From Bacteroidales bacterium (GTDB lineage Bacteria; Bacteroidota; Bacteroidia; Bacteroidales; Tenuifilaceae): a stretch of DNA of 64,000 nucleotides. The notes beneath the pieces were generated by a model. It saw only the letters and a list, made by a program, of their open reading frames with translations. It ran no database searches and was not told the DNA's origin. Both the position numbers and the translations under genes were made by a program. The stretch is from positions 102,649 through 166,648 of the forward strand of contig JACABB010000005.1 of the NCBI GenBank assembly GCA_013376985.1. The letters are read 5' to 3'. Of the stretch, positions 17,811-25,903 are shown one piece after another; positions within the stretch are counted from its first letter, which is position 1, and every line of letters starts with the position of its first letter.

Positions 17811-20288
17811 ATGAAACACAGCTACTACAATAAAGTTAAATTATGTCTAGTTCTTGCCCTTTCAATTATAGGAATTTCTATATATGGACAAGGAAAAGGC
17901 TTTGTAGTAGGTGTTGTTACTGATACACTAAATAGGCCAATAGAGTTTGCAAATATTGCCATTCAAAATACGAATATGGGTTCATCAAGCGATGAGAATG
18001 GCAGATATCGGCTTAAAGTAGTTTCAAATCAACGATTAGTTTTTCTAGTTACATGTGTTGGATACATACCAAATAGCTTTGAACTAACAATTGAGAACGA
18101 AGAAAGAAGGGAAGTAAACATTAAGCTTATACCAATATCAAATAGAATCGAAGAGGTTTCAGTTATTAGTACAAGGCGTAAATTTGGAAATATTGAGAAG
18201 ATAAATACAAAAAGCCTTGAATTTATTCCCGATGCATCGGGTAATTTCGAGTCGATCTTAAAATCGTTGCCTGGCGTTAGTTCTTCTAACGAGTTAAGTT
18301 CACAGTACTCCGTTAGGGGCGGTAATTTTGATGAAAACCTTGTATACGTAAATGGTGTAGAGATTTATAGACCTTCCTTGGTGCGCTCGGGTCAGCAGGA
18401 GGGATTAAGCTTTGTTAATTCTGATATGGTATCGGGGGTTGAATTCTCCTCTGGTGGATTTAATGCTGAATACGGGGATAAGATGTCATCGGTGTTGAAT
18501 ATTAAGTACCGTAAACCCGAAAAAAATGCTGCCAATGTTAATATTAGTTTGCTTGGTGCAAATTTTACAGTTGAGGGGTTGTCAAAAAATAAAAAAATTA
18601 CCCACATCACTGGCTTTAGATACAAAACATCAAAATATCTTCTTAATACCTTGGATGCTAAAGGGGATTATCGCCCGGTATATCTTGATCTACAGTCGTA
18701 TTTGAACTACGATATTTCTCCGAAATTTAGCATGAGTTTTTTAGGAAGCTATTCCACAAATAAGTATCAATTTATACCTGGCGATAGAGAGACCCGCTTT
18801 GGCACATTCAACAATGCTTTACAATTAAAGGTATACTACGAAGGGCAGGAGATTAATACCTTTGAAACTGCCCTTGGAGCAGTCAGTGCTGAGTTTAAGC
18901 CCAATGATAATCTTCTGTTTAAGCTTACCTCTAGCGGTTTTGTTACCTACGAGCATGAAACGTATGATCTTCTGGGTGAGTATTTATTAAACGAACTCGA
19001 TAACTCTTTAGGTTCATCAACGTATGGTGATAGTTTAATAAATGTAGGTATTGGGGGTTCTTTGAGTCATGCACGAAATTTTTTAAATACAAGAGTGCTT
19101 TCTGTCGATAATTCAAATATTTGGGTATCGGGAGTCAATAAGCTCAAATGGGGGGTGAAATATCAGCACGAAATGGTGGATGATCAAATAAGCGAATGGA
19201 AACTTATAGATTCATCGGGCTATTCAGTACCCATTTCGCCCGATGAACTCAAGCTATCCTATGCGCTAAAAACTTCGAATACGCTTAATTCTAATAGAAT
19301 AAATGGATATGTGCAGGATGAGCTAAATATTTCGGGAGGTAAATTCAATTATATAATTACAGCAGGAGCAAGGCTATCATACTGGGACTATAACAATGAG
19401 TATATATTTAGCCCAAGGGCATCAATTACCGCTGAACCTTCGTGGCGAAAGGATATTTCGTTTCATCTATCTGGCGGATTCTACTATCAACCTCCGTTTT
19501 ATAAAGAACTCAGGTTTACCAATGGAATCCTAAACCCTAGCATTAAATCTCAAAAATCAATTCAATTCGTATTAGGTTCTGAGTATAGGTTTATGGCGTG
19601 GGATAGGCCATTTAGGTTTACATCGGAGCTATACTATAAAAATCTATCAAATTTAATTCCCTATAAGGTAGATAATGTAAGCATTCGCTATTCCGGGAAA
19701 AATATGGCGAAGGGCTATGCCTATGGGTTAGATTTAAAGATTAATGGGGAACTTGTTTCTGGTGCTGAATCGTGGGCAAGTTTATCCGTTATGCGAACTT
19801 ACGAGAGTATAGCAAACGATACCTATATAGATCCAAATATATCCATTTTACATACAGGTTATTACCCACGACCTACAGATCAAAGGGTTAACTTTGGAGT
19901 GTTTTTTCAGGATTATCTTCCCGGAAACCCAACGTTTAGGGTACATTTAAGCGCTCACTTTAGCACAGGTTTACCCGTGAGTGCGCCCATCAATGTAACT
20001 CAATACAGTCCAATTACCCGAATGCCATCCTACAAGCGGATTGATATTGGATTCTCCAAGATTTTTAAAGATGATGTTGGAAAAGGCGGAGCTAAGCTGA
20101 ATGGGGTGAAATGGTTAAAGGGATTATGGGTTAGCGCAGAGGTGTTTAATCTGCTTAATATAAACAATACTGTTTCGTACCTTTGGGTTCAAACCGTAAA
20201 TAATCAGGAAAACGAATCGGGGACTTATGCAGTTCCTAACTACCTAACGTCACGTAGGATCAATATAAAACTTACTGCCAAGTTTTAG
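17811..20288 (+). CDS. TonB-dependent receptor with N-terminal carboxypeptidase-regulatory-like domain
   Basis: 825 residues. A signal peptide (1-26) is followed by a CarboxypepD_reg-like domain ('GVVTDTLNRPIEFANIAIQN', 'GRYRLKV'), the plug domain ('NFESILKSLPGVSSSNELSS', 'QYSVRGGNFDENLVYVNGVE', 'FSSGGFNAEYGDKMSSVLNI'), and a beta-barrel ending 'NYLTSRRINIKLTAKF' with a terminal Phe. No SusD partner follows, so this is a stand-alone active transporter rather than a polysaccharide-utilisation pair. Substrate cannot be told. It is convergent with a small ribbon-helix-helix-like gene 12 bp away. Confidence 0.92.
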   Translation: MKHSYYNKVKLCLVLALSIIGISIYGQGKGFVVGVVTDTLNRPIEFANIAIQNTNMGSSSDENGRYRLKVVSNQRLVFLVTCVGYIPNSFELTIENEERREVNIKLIPISNRIEEVSVISTRRKFGNIEKINTKSLEFIPDASGNFESILKSLPGVSSSNELSSQYSVRGGNFDENLVYVNGVEIYRPSLVRSGQQEGLSFVNSDMVSGVEFSSGGFNAEYGDKMSSVLNIKYRKPEKNAANVNISLLGANFTVEGLSKNKKITHITGFRYKTSKYLLNTLDAKGDYRPVYLDLQSYLNYDISPKFSMSFLGSYSTNKYQFIPGDRETRFGTFNNALQLKVYYEGQEINTFETALGAVSAEFKPNDNLLFKLTSSGFVTYEHETYDLLGEYLLNELDNSLGSSTYGDSLINVGIGGSLSHARNFLNTRVLSVDNSNIWVSGVNKLKWGVKYQHEMVDDQISEWKLIDSSGYSVPISPDELKLSYALKTSNTLNSNRINGYVQDELNISGGKFNYIITAGARLSYWDYNNEYIFSPRASITAEPSWRKDISFHLSGGFYYQPPFYKELRFTNGILNPSIKSQKSIQFVLGSEYRFMAWDRPFRFTSELYYKNLSNLIPYKVDNVSIRYSGKNMAKGYAYGLDLKINGELVSGAESWASLSVMRTYESIANDTYIDPNISILHTGYYPRPTDQRVNFGVFFQDYLPGNPTFRVHLSAHFSTGLPVSAPINVTQYSPITRMPSYKRIDIGFSKIFKDDVGKGGAKLNGVKWLKGLWVSAEVFNLLNINNTVSYLWVQTVNNQENESGTYAVPNYLTSRRINIKLTAKF

Positions 20289-20300
20289 CTGTGAGATTAG

Positions 20301-20501
20301 CTAAAAAAGTTTAGGGTGATCGGTCTCAAAAGTATGCAGTACGCGTGAAATTATAGCCTCGCGTAAGAATTTAGATTGATTCCGTACCTTATAACGCTTA
20401 CAATAAACCTTAATAACCTCCATTTCGGAAGTATTGAATAGTAGTTCCTTACGATGAACACGTTTTAACTTATCCGCATTGAACCCTGGTCGCTTATTCA
20501 T
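20301..20501 (-). CDS. Small ribbon-helix-helix-like protein
   Basis: 66 residues with a basic N-terminus (MNKRPGFNADKLKRVHRKEL), a beta strand (LLFNTSEMEVI) and two helices (VIKVYCKRYKV, SKFLREAIISRVL). This is the pattern of the ribbon-helix-helix fold seen in small Bacteroidota DNA-binding and mobilisation-accessory proteins. No relaxase, plasmid gene or toxin is next to it. The start is the only reasonable ATG. Real gene status is likely; DNA binding is inferred from the fold pattern. Confidence 0.6.
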   Translation of the reverse strand: MNKRPGFNADKLKRVHRKELLFNTSEMEVIKVYCKRYKVRNQSKFLREAIISRVLHTFETDHPKLF

Positions 20502-20670
20502 CTTGTATTAAATTTTGTATTTTAGACAAATAAACTAAATACAAACCTATTGCTAAAAATCTATTTAATAAAATACTTAACAATTTCACGAAAGTTTTTA
20601 ACAATTCAATAAAAAGCGCACCCCGAATGGGTATCGTAGGTGAGTTTTGTTTATTTGTTCCTATTTGATT

Positions 20671-20816
20671 CAATAGTTCGGTAAATTTTTAATCGATATT
20701 TTTAAGTTATTGATTTGGTGTAACTTGGTGCTTTTGAGTTTAGGTGGCTAAAAAATATCAAAAGCCACTAAATCACCAAGTCACAAAAATTCACCAAAAA
20801 GATTGCCGAACTATTG
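20671..20816. repeat. Long imperfect hairpin repeat
   Basis: CAATAGTTCGG (20671-20681) pairs with CCGAACTATTG (20806-20816), and the interior also pairs (GTTTAGGTGGCT with AGCCACTAAATC; two CACCAA/TTGGTG pairs). The result is an approximately 146-bp folded element, probably a non-autonomous palindromic repeat. The rest of the 693-bp gap (20502-21194) contains no supportable gene; a 60-codon frame at 20827-21009 is low-complexity and unconvincing. Confidence 0.55.
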
Positions 20817-21194
20817 TGATTAATAGATGTATATAATTTCCCCCTCAATTCATGTGTATCTTATAACAAGTACAAGTCAATTTTCCCCATTTCACACTTT
20901 ACCTTTTTTCCACTGCCACATGGTAGCCCTGAAAAGAGGGGTAGGGCTATTTACCAAACCGAATTGTATGGTAAAATATTTGAACAATGGGAAAGGGTTT
21001 AGTGTTTAACAGCAGATTATTGGAAACCAAAATTTTAAAATATACAGGAAGATAATTGACCCAATATTGTTCAAACAGAATTTTAGCTGGAAGAGAATAC
21101 AATACTACAAGCTGAAAATTACAGAATTCAACTTGTAAATGGTTAACAATTATGAAACTAATCATATTTCATCAACAATAAAAAAACAAAAACT

Positions 21195-21614
21195 ATGACA
21201 TCAATCAATTTACTGGCTGTATGCGTTGCAGCAATAATTGCTTTTGTACTTGGATTTTTATTTCATGGGCCTGTGGCAGGAAAACTGTGGATGAAATTAG
21301 CAAATATTCATCCAACAGGGAACGAGAAATTTAAGGATATGATTCCGCAAATGCTCTGGAATTTACTTGCTCAATTTGTAACTGCCTTTGTACTGGCGGT
21401 TATACTTTTATTTGCCTCATCATCGCCTTATATAGGAGGAAAGGGAATTTTGGGAGGAATTATTCTAGCCATCTGGTTATGGCTTGGGTTTTTAGTTACC
21501 TCTTCCTCAATTGAGGTTATTTGGATGGGGCGAAATTATAAGCTGTGGCTATTTGAAGTAGTTAACTCGTTTATTGTAATGGTTGCAATGGGTGCAATTA
21601 TCGCAGGTTGGTAA
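21195..21614 (+). CDS. DUF1761 family membrane protein
   Basis: 139 residues with four predicted membrane helices (about 5-24, 55-77, 85-105 and 117-137). 'FLFHGPVAGKLWMKLANI' after helix 1 and 'VIWMGRNYKLWLFEVVNSFI' before the last helix match DUF1761, a widespread family of unknown function. It is preceded by a 30-bp AT-rich leader and appears monocistronic. There is no contextual hint of function. Confidence 0.8.
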   Translation: MTSINLLAVCVAAIIAFVLGFLFHGPVAGKLWMKLANIHPTGNEKFKDMIPQMLWNLLAQFVTAFVLAVILLFASSSPYIGGKGILGGIILAIWLWLGFLVTSSSIEVIWMGRNYKLWLFEVVNSFIVMVAMGAIIAGW

Positions 21615-21722
21615 AAATATTGATTCATCTGCATAAAACACAAACGAACATTTCCATACCGCTTATTTCTTCCACCCCCTCTTTACTGGCCTAAGCCGGA
21701 ATGGTGGGGTTGAGTCTATTTT

Positions 21723-21988
21723 AACGTGAACTCGATATAAGAAATGTAATAATGTGTTTATTTTTAATGATATGTAATTGTTTAAGGTAATGATGGAAGG
21801 TTGGAATGATGGAACTGGAGCGAAGCGGAACTCGACGAAGTCAATAATGGAGAACAAGAGGTTAGATTTTTGCTTGTATCCTCCATTTTTGACTTCGTCG
21901 AACTCGTAAACTCGGTTCCATTGATTCAAATAAAATAAACCGATTGATATTTAGATTAATACATTGTTTCTTACATCGAACTGACGTT
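21723..21988 (+). mobile_element. MITE-like element, copy 2
   Basis: 266 bp, AACGT...ACGTT termini, with a perfect 5-bp flanking duplication ATTTT (21718-21722 and 21989-21993). The core is nearly identical to copies 1, 3 and 5 in the same orientation (GGAACTGGAGCGAAGCGGAA, GACGAAGTCAATAATGGA). It lies in the 845-bp gap between the DUF1761 and RadC-like genes. Confidence 0.78.
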
Positions 21989-22163
21989 ATTTTAATAGAG
22001 TTTCCATACCATCTATGTAAGAATTAACCCTTCCCAAACCGTTTAGAAGGGACTTCTTTTTTCACCAGTTTCTTTCCCGAAATCTTCTAAAATCTAAATT
22101 CGTTGTTCCTTATTTGATATTCAATTTTTCTCTTCAAGAGTTAGGAACTCATAACCACCCATA

Positions 22164-22284
22164 TAACGGGCTGAAAGCCCAAATTATCTTAGCCCAATGG
22201 CAAGCGAAGCATCGCCTTGGGTAATGGATTGTGAATTTTTTTTCGCTCTAAAGGGGCAGGTTAAATTGGGCTTTCAGCCCGTTA
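22164..22284. repeat. Inverted-repeat element with GGGCTGAAAGCCC ends
   Basis: TAACGGGCTGAAAGCCCAAA at the left end (from 22164) is mirrored by TTGGGCTTTCAGCCCGTTA (22266-22284). The GGGCTgAAAGCCC unit is itself palindromic, so each end can fold alone or both can pair. The 121-bp spacing, lack of a frame, and presence 3 kb from a REP-associated transposase gene suggest a REP/BIME-like element. 22285-22459 holds no recognised feature. Confidence 0.6.
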
Positions 22285-22459
22285 AAAACAATATTGAAAC
22301 CTTACCCCAAGGCATTGCCATAGGCTATAATAGTTTTCCCTTGCAGGGCGCATTCAATAAAACAGGTAATCATATAATACAGTATAGAGTGAAGGTTATG
22401 GGATGAATCTTTTCCCAAAAAATTCCTACATTTGTTTCCATCGAACAGAAAATGCACCC

Positions 22460-23131
22460 ATGACCATAAAACTCACCCGTAAGCAGCGCATAATTGTCCG
22501 AAGCTCCGATGATGTATTCAAAGTAATGAAGGAGATACTCCTGCGTGAGGATAAAATCGATAGGGAGAAGGAGCATTTCTGGGTAGTTGGCCTTGCCCAG
22601 AACCACCGTATAAGGTACGTGGAGCTCATTAGCATGGGCGGTGTAAGATACACCACCGTGGAACCCATGAACGTATTCCGCTGGTCCGTGATGAAAGGCT
22701 GCGTAAAGGTAATTATGGTGCATAACCACCCTAGCGGAGACCTTAAGCCCTCCGTGGAGGATAAAGGCCTTACCGACCGCCTAATTCAGGTAGGCCGTAT
22801 ACTCGACATTAACGTATTAGACCACCTAATCATCTCCACCAAATCCTACATGAGCTTTGCAAATACTGGGCTATTGTCCGAGCTGGAGAAGAGTACCCAG
22901 TGGGTTCCCACCTTTGAACTAATTGAGCGTATCCGCACCGAGGAGAAGAAGATTCGGGAGGAAGCTGTAAGGGTTGCAGAGGAAAAGGGCATTAAAAAAG
23001 GAAAGTTAGAAGGAGAAAAGAAAAAGGCGATTGAAATGGCTAGGAACAGTATAAAAGAAGGACTTCCTGTAGAGCTGATTGTTAAACTTACGGGTTTAAC
23101 TAAAAAGGAGATAGAAAAAATAAAGGTATAG
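22460..23131 (+). CDS. RadC-like JAB-domain protein with transposase-type C-terminal tail
   Basis: 223 residues from the ATG at 22460 (MTIKLTRKQRIIV...), chosen because the JAB family begins there; an in-frame ATG 19 codons upstream is less likely. The JAMM motif HNHPSGDLKPSVED (88-101) with an upstream Glu is intact, so a metal site is expected. Standalone RadC-like JAB proteins occur in mobile and accessory regions; their biochemical role is unknown. The C-terminal 55 residues ('EGEKKKAIEMARNSIKEGL', 'LTGLTKKEIEKIKV') resemble the tail of Rpn/PD-(D/E)XK transposase-like proteins, which is unusual for RadC. The gene is more GC-rich than the genome around it. Confidence 0.82.
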   Translation: MTIKLTRKQRIIVRSSDDVFKVMKEILLREDKIDREKEHFWVVGLAQNHRIRYVELISMGGVRYTTVEPMNVFRWSVMKGCVKVIMVHNHPSGDLKPSVEDKGLTDRLIQVGRILDINVLDHLIISTKSYMSFANTGLLSELEKSTQWVPTFELIERIRTEEKKIREEAVRVAEEKGIKKGKLEGEKKKAIEMARNSIKEGLPVELIVKLTGLTKKEIEKIKV

Positions 23132-23319
23132 TAAAGCCCATCCCATTAAAGCAATGTAGCCTGGCAAAGGGTTATGCTATTCCCTAACCGAAAAGTCCCC
23201 CTTATACGGCCAAGCTGCCATCTGCCCGTGGGTTTACAAACATCTTTATAAATCAAATGCAAGCAAATTTATCATCATGTTTTGGTGCAAAATTTCTGTG
23301 TACATTTAGGTTCTTAATT

Positions 23320-23585
23320 AACGTCAGTTTGATATAAAAAATATGATAATGTGTTTATTTACAGAGATATATGATTACTTGGTATAATGTGGATGGTTGG
23401 AATGATGGAACTGGAGCGAAGCGGAACTCGACGAAGTCAATAATGGATAACAAAGGGTTAGATTTTTGCTTCTTTCTTCCATTATTGACTTCGTCGAACT
23501 TCGTTTCCAGCACTCCATTGTTTCAAATAAAATAATTTGACTGATACACAGATTAATACATTGCTTATTATATCGAACTGACGTT
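23320..23585 (+). mobile_element. MITE-like element, copy 3, in the hsdM upstream region
   Basis: 266 bp with AACGTCAGTTTGATATAA at the left and TATATCGAACTGACGTT at the right. Flanks share AATT (4 bp). It ends 31 bp before the hsdM start codon, so the promoter of the restriction operon must lie inside or across the element. 23132-23319 holds no other recognised feature. Confidence 0.75.
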
Positions 23586-23616
23586 AATTAATAAAATATA
23601 GGGGAATAAACGTAGT

Positions 23617-25233
23617 ATGTCCGACGATCAAAAAAAACAGCTGGAGCAGCAGCTCTGGAATATAGCCAACACCCTGCGTGGGAAGATGAATGCCGATGAG
23701 TTCCGCGATTATATCCTAGGCTTTATTTTCTATAAATACCTTGCCGAAAAAATGGAAATTTACGCCAACTCCATCCTTAAGCAGGATCGTATTAGCTATA
23801 GGGATATTAAGGAGAACACCAAGCAGGGCAAGGAGTACATTGATGCTATAAGGGAGGAGGCGCTTGAAAAATTGGGCTATTTCCTTAAACCTTCCGAGCT
23901 ATTCAGCGAGGTTGCCAAACGGGGAAATGGTAAGGATACCACACAAGCCACCTCTGCCGAAACGCCTAAGAACAGCTTTATACTGGAAGATCTGCAAAAA
24001 ATTCTTATCAATATCCAGCTTAGTACAATGGGTACTGAGAGCGAAGAGGATTTCGATAACCTTTTTGAGGATATGGATCTGAACAGCACCAAGCTTGGGA
24101 AAAGCCCCGATGCCAGGAACGAAATTATTGCAAAGGTGCTATCGCATCTCAATAAAATTGATTTTCAATTGGAAGATTTGCAGGCGCATAACCATACATC
24201 CCATCGCGATGTGCTTGGCGATGCCTACGAATACCTAATAGGCCAATTTGCTAGCGGTGCTGGTAAAAAGGCCGGAGAATTTTATACGCCCCAGCAGGTA
24301 AGCATCGTTTTGGCAAAATTGGTTACCACGGGTAAGAGCAAGCTGAAAACGGTTTACGATCCCACCTGTGGCTCGGGTTCACTGCTACTGCGTGTGGCAA
24401 AGGAGGTAACGGAGGTAAGCAACTTTTATGGGCAGGAGCTTAACCGCACCACCTATAATCTTTGCCGAATGAATATGATACTGCATGGCGTGCACTACCT
24501 TAAATTCGACATTAAGCAGGAGGATACCCTAGAGCACCCGCAGCATATAAACATGCAGTTCGAGGCCATTGTGGCTAATCCCCCATTCTCCGCGCAGTGG
24601 AGCGCCAGCCCACTTTTTACAACCGACGACCGTTTTAGCCAGTACGGCAAGCTTGCGCCAAGCAGCAAGGCCGACTATGCCTTTGTACAGCACATGATTC
24701 ACCATTTAGCCGATAATGGTACAATGGCAATTGTACTACCTCACGGTGCGCTATTTAGAGGCGGTGCCGAGCAGCACATACGTAAATATTTAATTGAGGA
24801 TAAAAACTATTTGGATGCCGTTATTGGTCTTCCCGCTAACATCTTTTACGGAACAAGCATTCCTACCTGCATACTGGTTTTTAAGAAATGCCGCGAGAAC
24901 CCCGATGATATCCTTTTTATTGATGCCAGCCAGCACTTCGAAAAGGTTAAAACCCAAAACATGCTGCGCAACGAGGATATTGAAAAGATAATTTCTACCT
25001 ACCGTAACCGCACCGAGGAGGCCAAGTACAGCGCTATTGTAACCAAGCAAAACATTGCGTCTCAAGATTACAACCTAAACATCCCACGTTATGTAGATAC
25101 CTTCGAGGCCGAGGATGATATTGATATAAACGCCATTGCATTGGATCTCCACGAATTGGAACAGCAGATGCACAAAACCGATAAGGTTATTGAGGATTTC
25201 TGCAACCAGCTGGGAATAAAATCGCCATTCTAG
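23617..25233 (+). CDS. hsdM: Type I restriction-modification DNA methyltransferase subunit
   Basis: 538 residues, standard for HsdM. The N-terminal helical domain (10-150, 'LWNIANTLRGKMNADEFRDY') is followed by the N6-adenine methylase domain: 'GEFYTPQQV', the S-adenosylmethionine loop DPTCGSGSLL (248-257) and the catalytic NPPF (321-324). It methylates adenines at the site chosen by HsdS. Visibly more GC-rich than genes outside the island, a sign of transfer. It is the first gene of the operon; the transposase gene begins 4 bp after its stop. Confidence 0.96.
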   Translation: MSDDQKKQLEQQLWNIANTLRGKMNADEFRDYILGFIFYKYLAEKMEIYANSILKQDRISYRDIKENTKQGKEYIDAIREEALEKLGYFLKPSELFSEVAKRGNGKDTTQATSAETPKNSFILEDLQKILINIQLSTMGTESEEDFDNLFEDMDLNSTKLGKSPDARNEIIAKVLSHLNKIDFQLEDLQAHNHTSHRDVLGDAYEYLIGQFASGAGKKAGEFYTPQQVSIVLAKLVTTGKSKLKTVYDPTCGSGSLLLRVAKEVTEVSNFYGQELNRTTYNLCRMNMILHGVHYLKFDIKQEDTLEHPQHINMQFEAIVANPPFSAQWSASPLFTTDDRFSQYGKLAPSSKADYAFVQHMIHHLADNGTMAIVLPHGALFRGGAEQHIRKYLIEDKNYLDAVIGLPANIFYGTSIPTCILVFKKCRENPDDILFIDASQHFEKVKTQNMLRNEDIEKIISTYRNRTEEAKYSAIVTKQNIASQDYNLNIPRYVDTFEAEDDIDINAIALDLHELEQQMHKTDKVIEDFCNQLGIKSPF

Positions 25234-25237
25234 CCTC

Positions 25238-25903
25238 ATGCCCGAAAAATTTCAAAACAGATACCGCATACCATCCGCCCGATTGCAGAGTTGGGATTAC
25301 GGTGCCAATGGTGCCTATTTTATAACCATTTGTACAAAAAATCGATATCATTTTTTTGGCGAAATCGCCAACGGACAAATGAATTTAAACGAAATAGGTT
25401 TATTATCCAATAAATGTTGGGACCAAATTCCCATCCATTTCCCATTCGTTCAATTGGGTGCGTTTGTTACAATGCCCAACCACGTGCAAGGGATATTAAT
25501 TATTAACAAACCCGATGATGGGCGTAACCATGGCGATAATAATTGTGGCGTTATCGTATTGAACGGTGTGAATGAATACGTGGATAACGTACGGGGTAAT
25601 GGGAATAATGATTGTTACGGTAACGTAGAGACGCAAAATTTTGCGTCCCTACCATCAACCCCACCAACCCTATTATCCACCCCATCCAAAAACAAATTTG
25701 GGCCACAATCCCAAAATTTGGCATCCATTGTTCGGGGGTATAAAATTGGGGTAACCACAAATGCCCGATTAATAAACCCAAATTTTGCGTGGCAACCCCG
25801 TTACCACGACCATATAATCCGTAATTCCGCCGAATTTGAACGAATACAGAATTACATTTTAAACAACCCCGAAAATTGGAAAGGCGATAAATTCTATGAA
25901 TAA
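25238..25903 (+). CDS. REP-associated tyrosine transposase (Y1, IS200-like) inside the hsd operon
   Basis: 221 residues. The N-terminus 'RLQSWDYGANGAYFITICTKNR' and C-terminus 'WQPRYHDHIIRNSAEFERIQ' are typical of the RAYT/IS200-like family, with the likely catalytic Tyr near 189. The metal motif, usually HxH, reads His82-Val-Gln84 (MPNHVQG), an HUQ variant. Residues 91-155 form a low-complexity insert rich in Asn and Gly, partly encoded by a REP-like palindrome. The gene starts 4 bp after hsdM and overlaps hsdS by 8 bp, so it is translated as part of the operon. No terminal repeats typical of a whole IS were seen. Whether it is active or domesticated is open. Confidence 0.85.
   Translation: MPEKFQNRYRIPSARLQSWDYGANGAYFITICTKNRYHFFGEIANGQMNLNEIGLLSNKCWDQIPIHFPFVQLGAFVTMPNHVQGILIINKPDDGRNHGDNNCGVIVLNGVNEYVDNVRGNGNNDCYGNVETQNFASLPSTPPTLLSTPSKNKFGPQSQNLASIVRGYKIGVTTNARLINPNFAWQPRYHDHIIRNSAEFERIQNYILNNPENWKGDKFYE
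25625..25652. repeat. REP-like palindrome inside the transposase gene
   Basis: GTAGAGACGCAAAA followed directly by TTTTGCGTCCCTAC: 28 bp, 13 of 14 positions paired. It encodes residues about 130-139 (VETQNFASLP) of the transposase in frame. Palindromes of this type are dispersed in many bacterial genomes and are the substrates of this transposase family. Confidence 0.65.

Noticed and set aside
20827..21009. 60-codon frame before the DUF1761 gene
   Set aside because: Low-complexity composition, no family features, no conservation evidence available.
21663..21929. 88-codon minus-strand frame with the same peptide
   Set aside because: Shadow of MITE-like copy 2.
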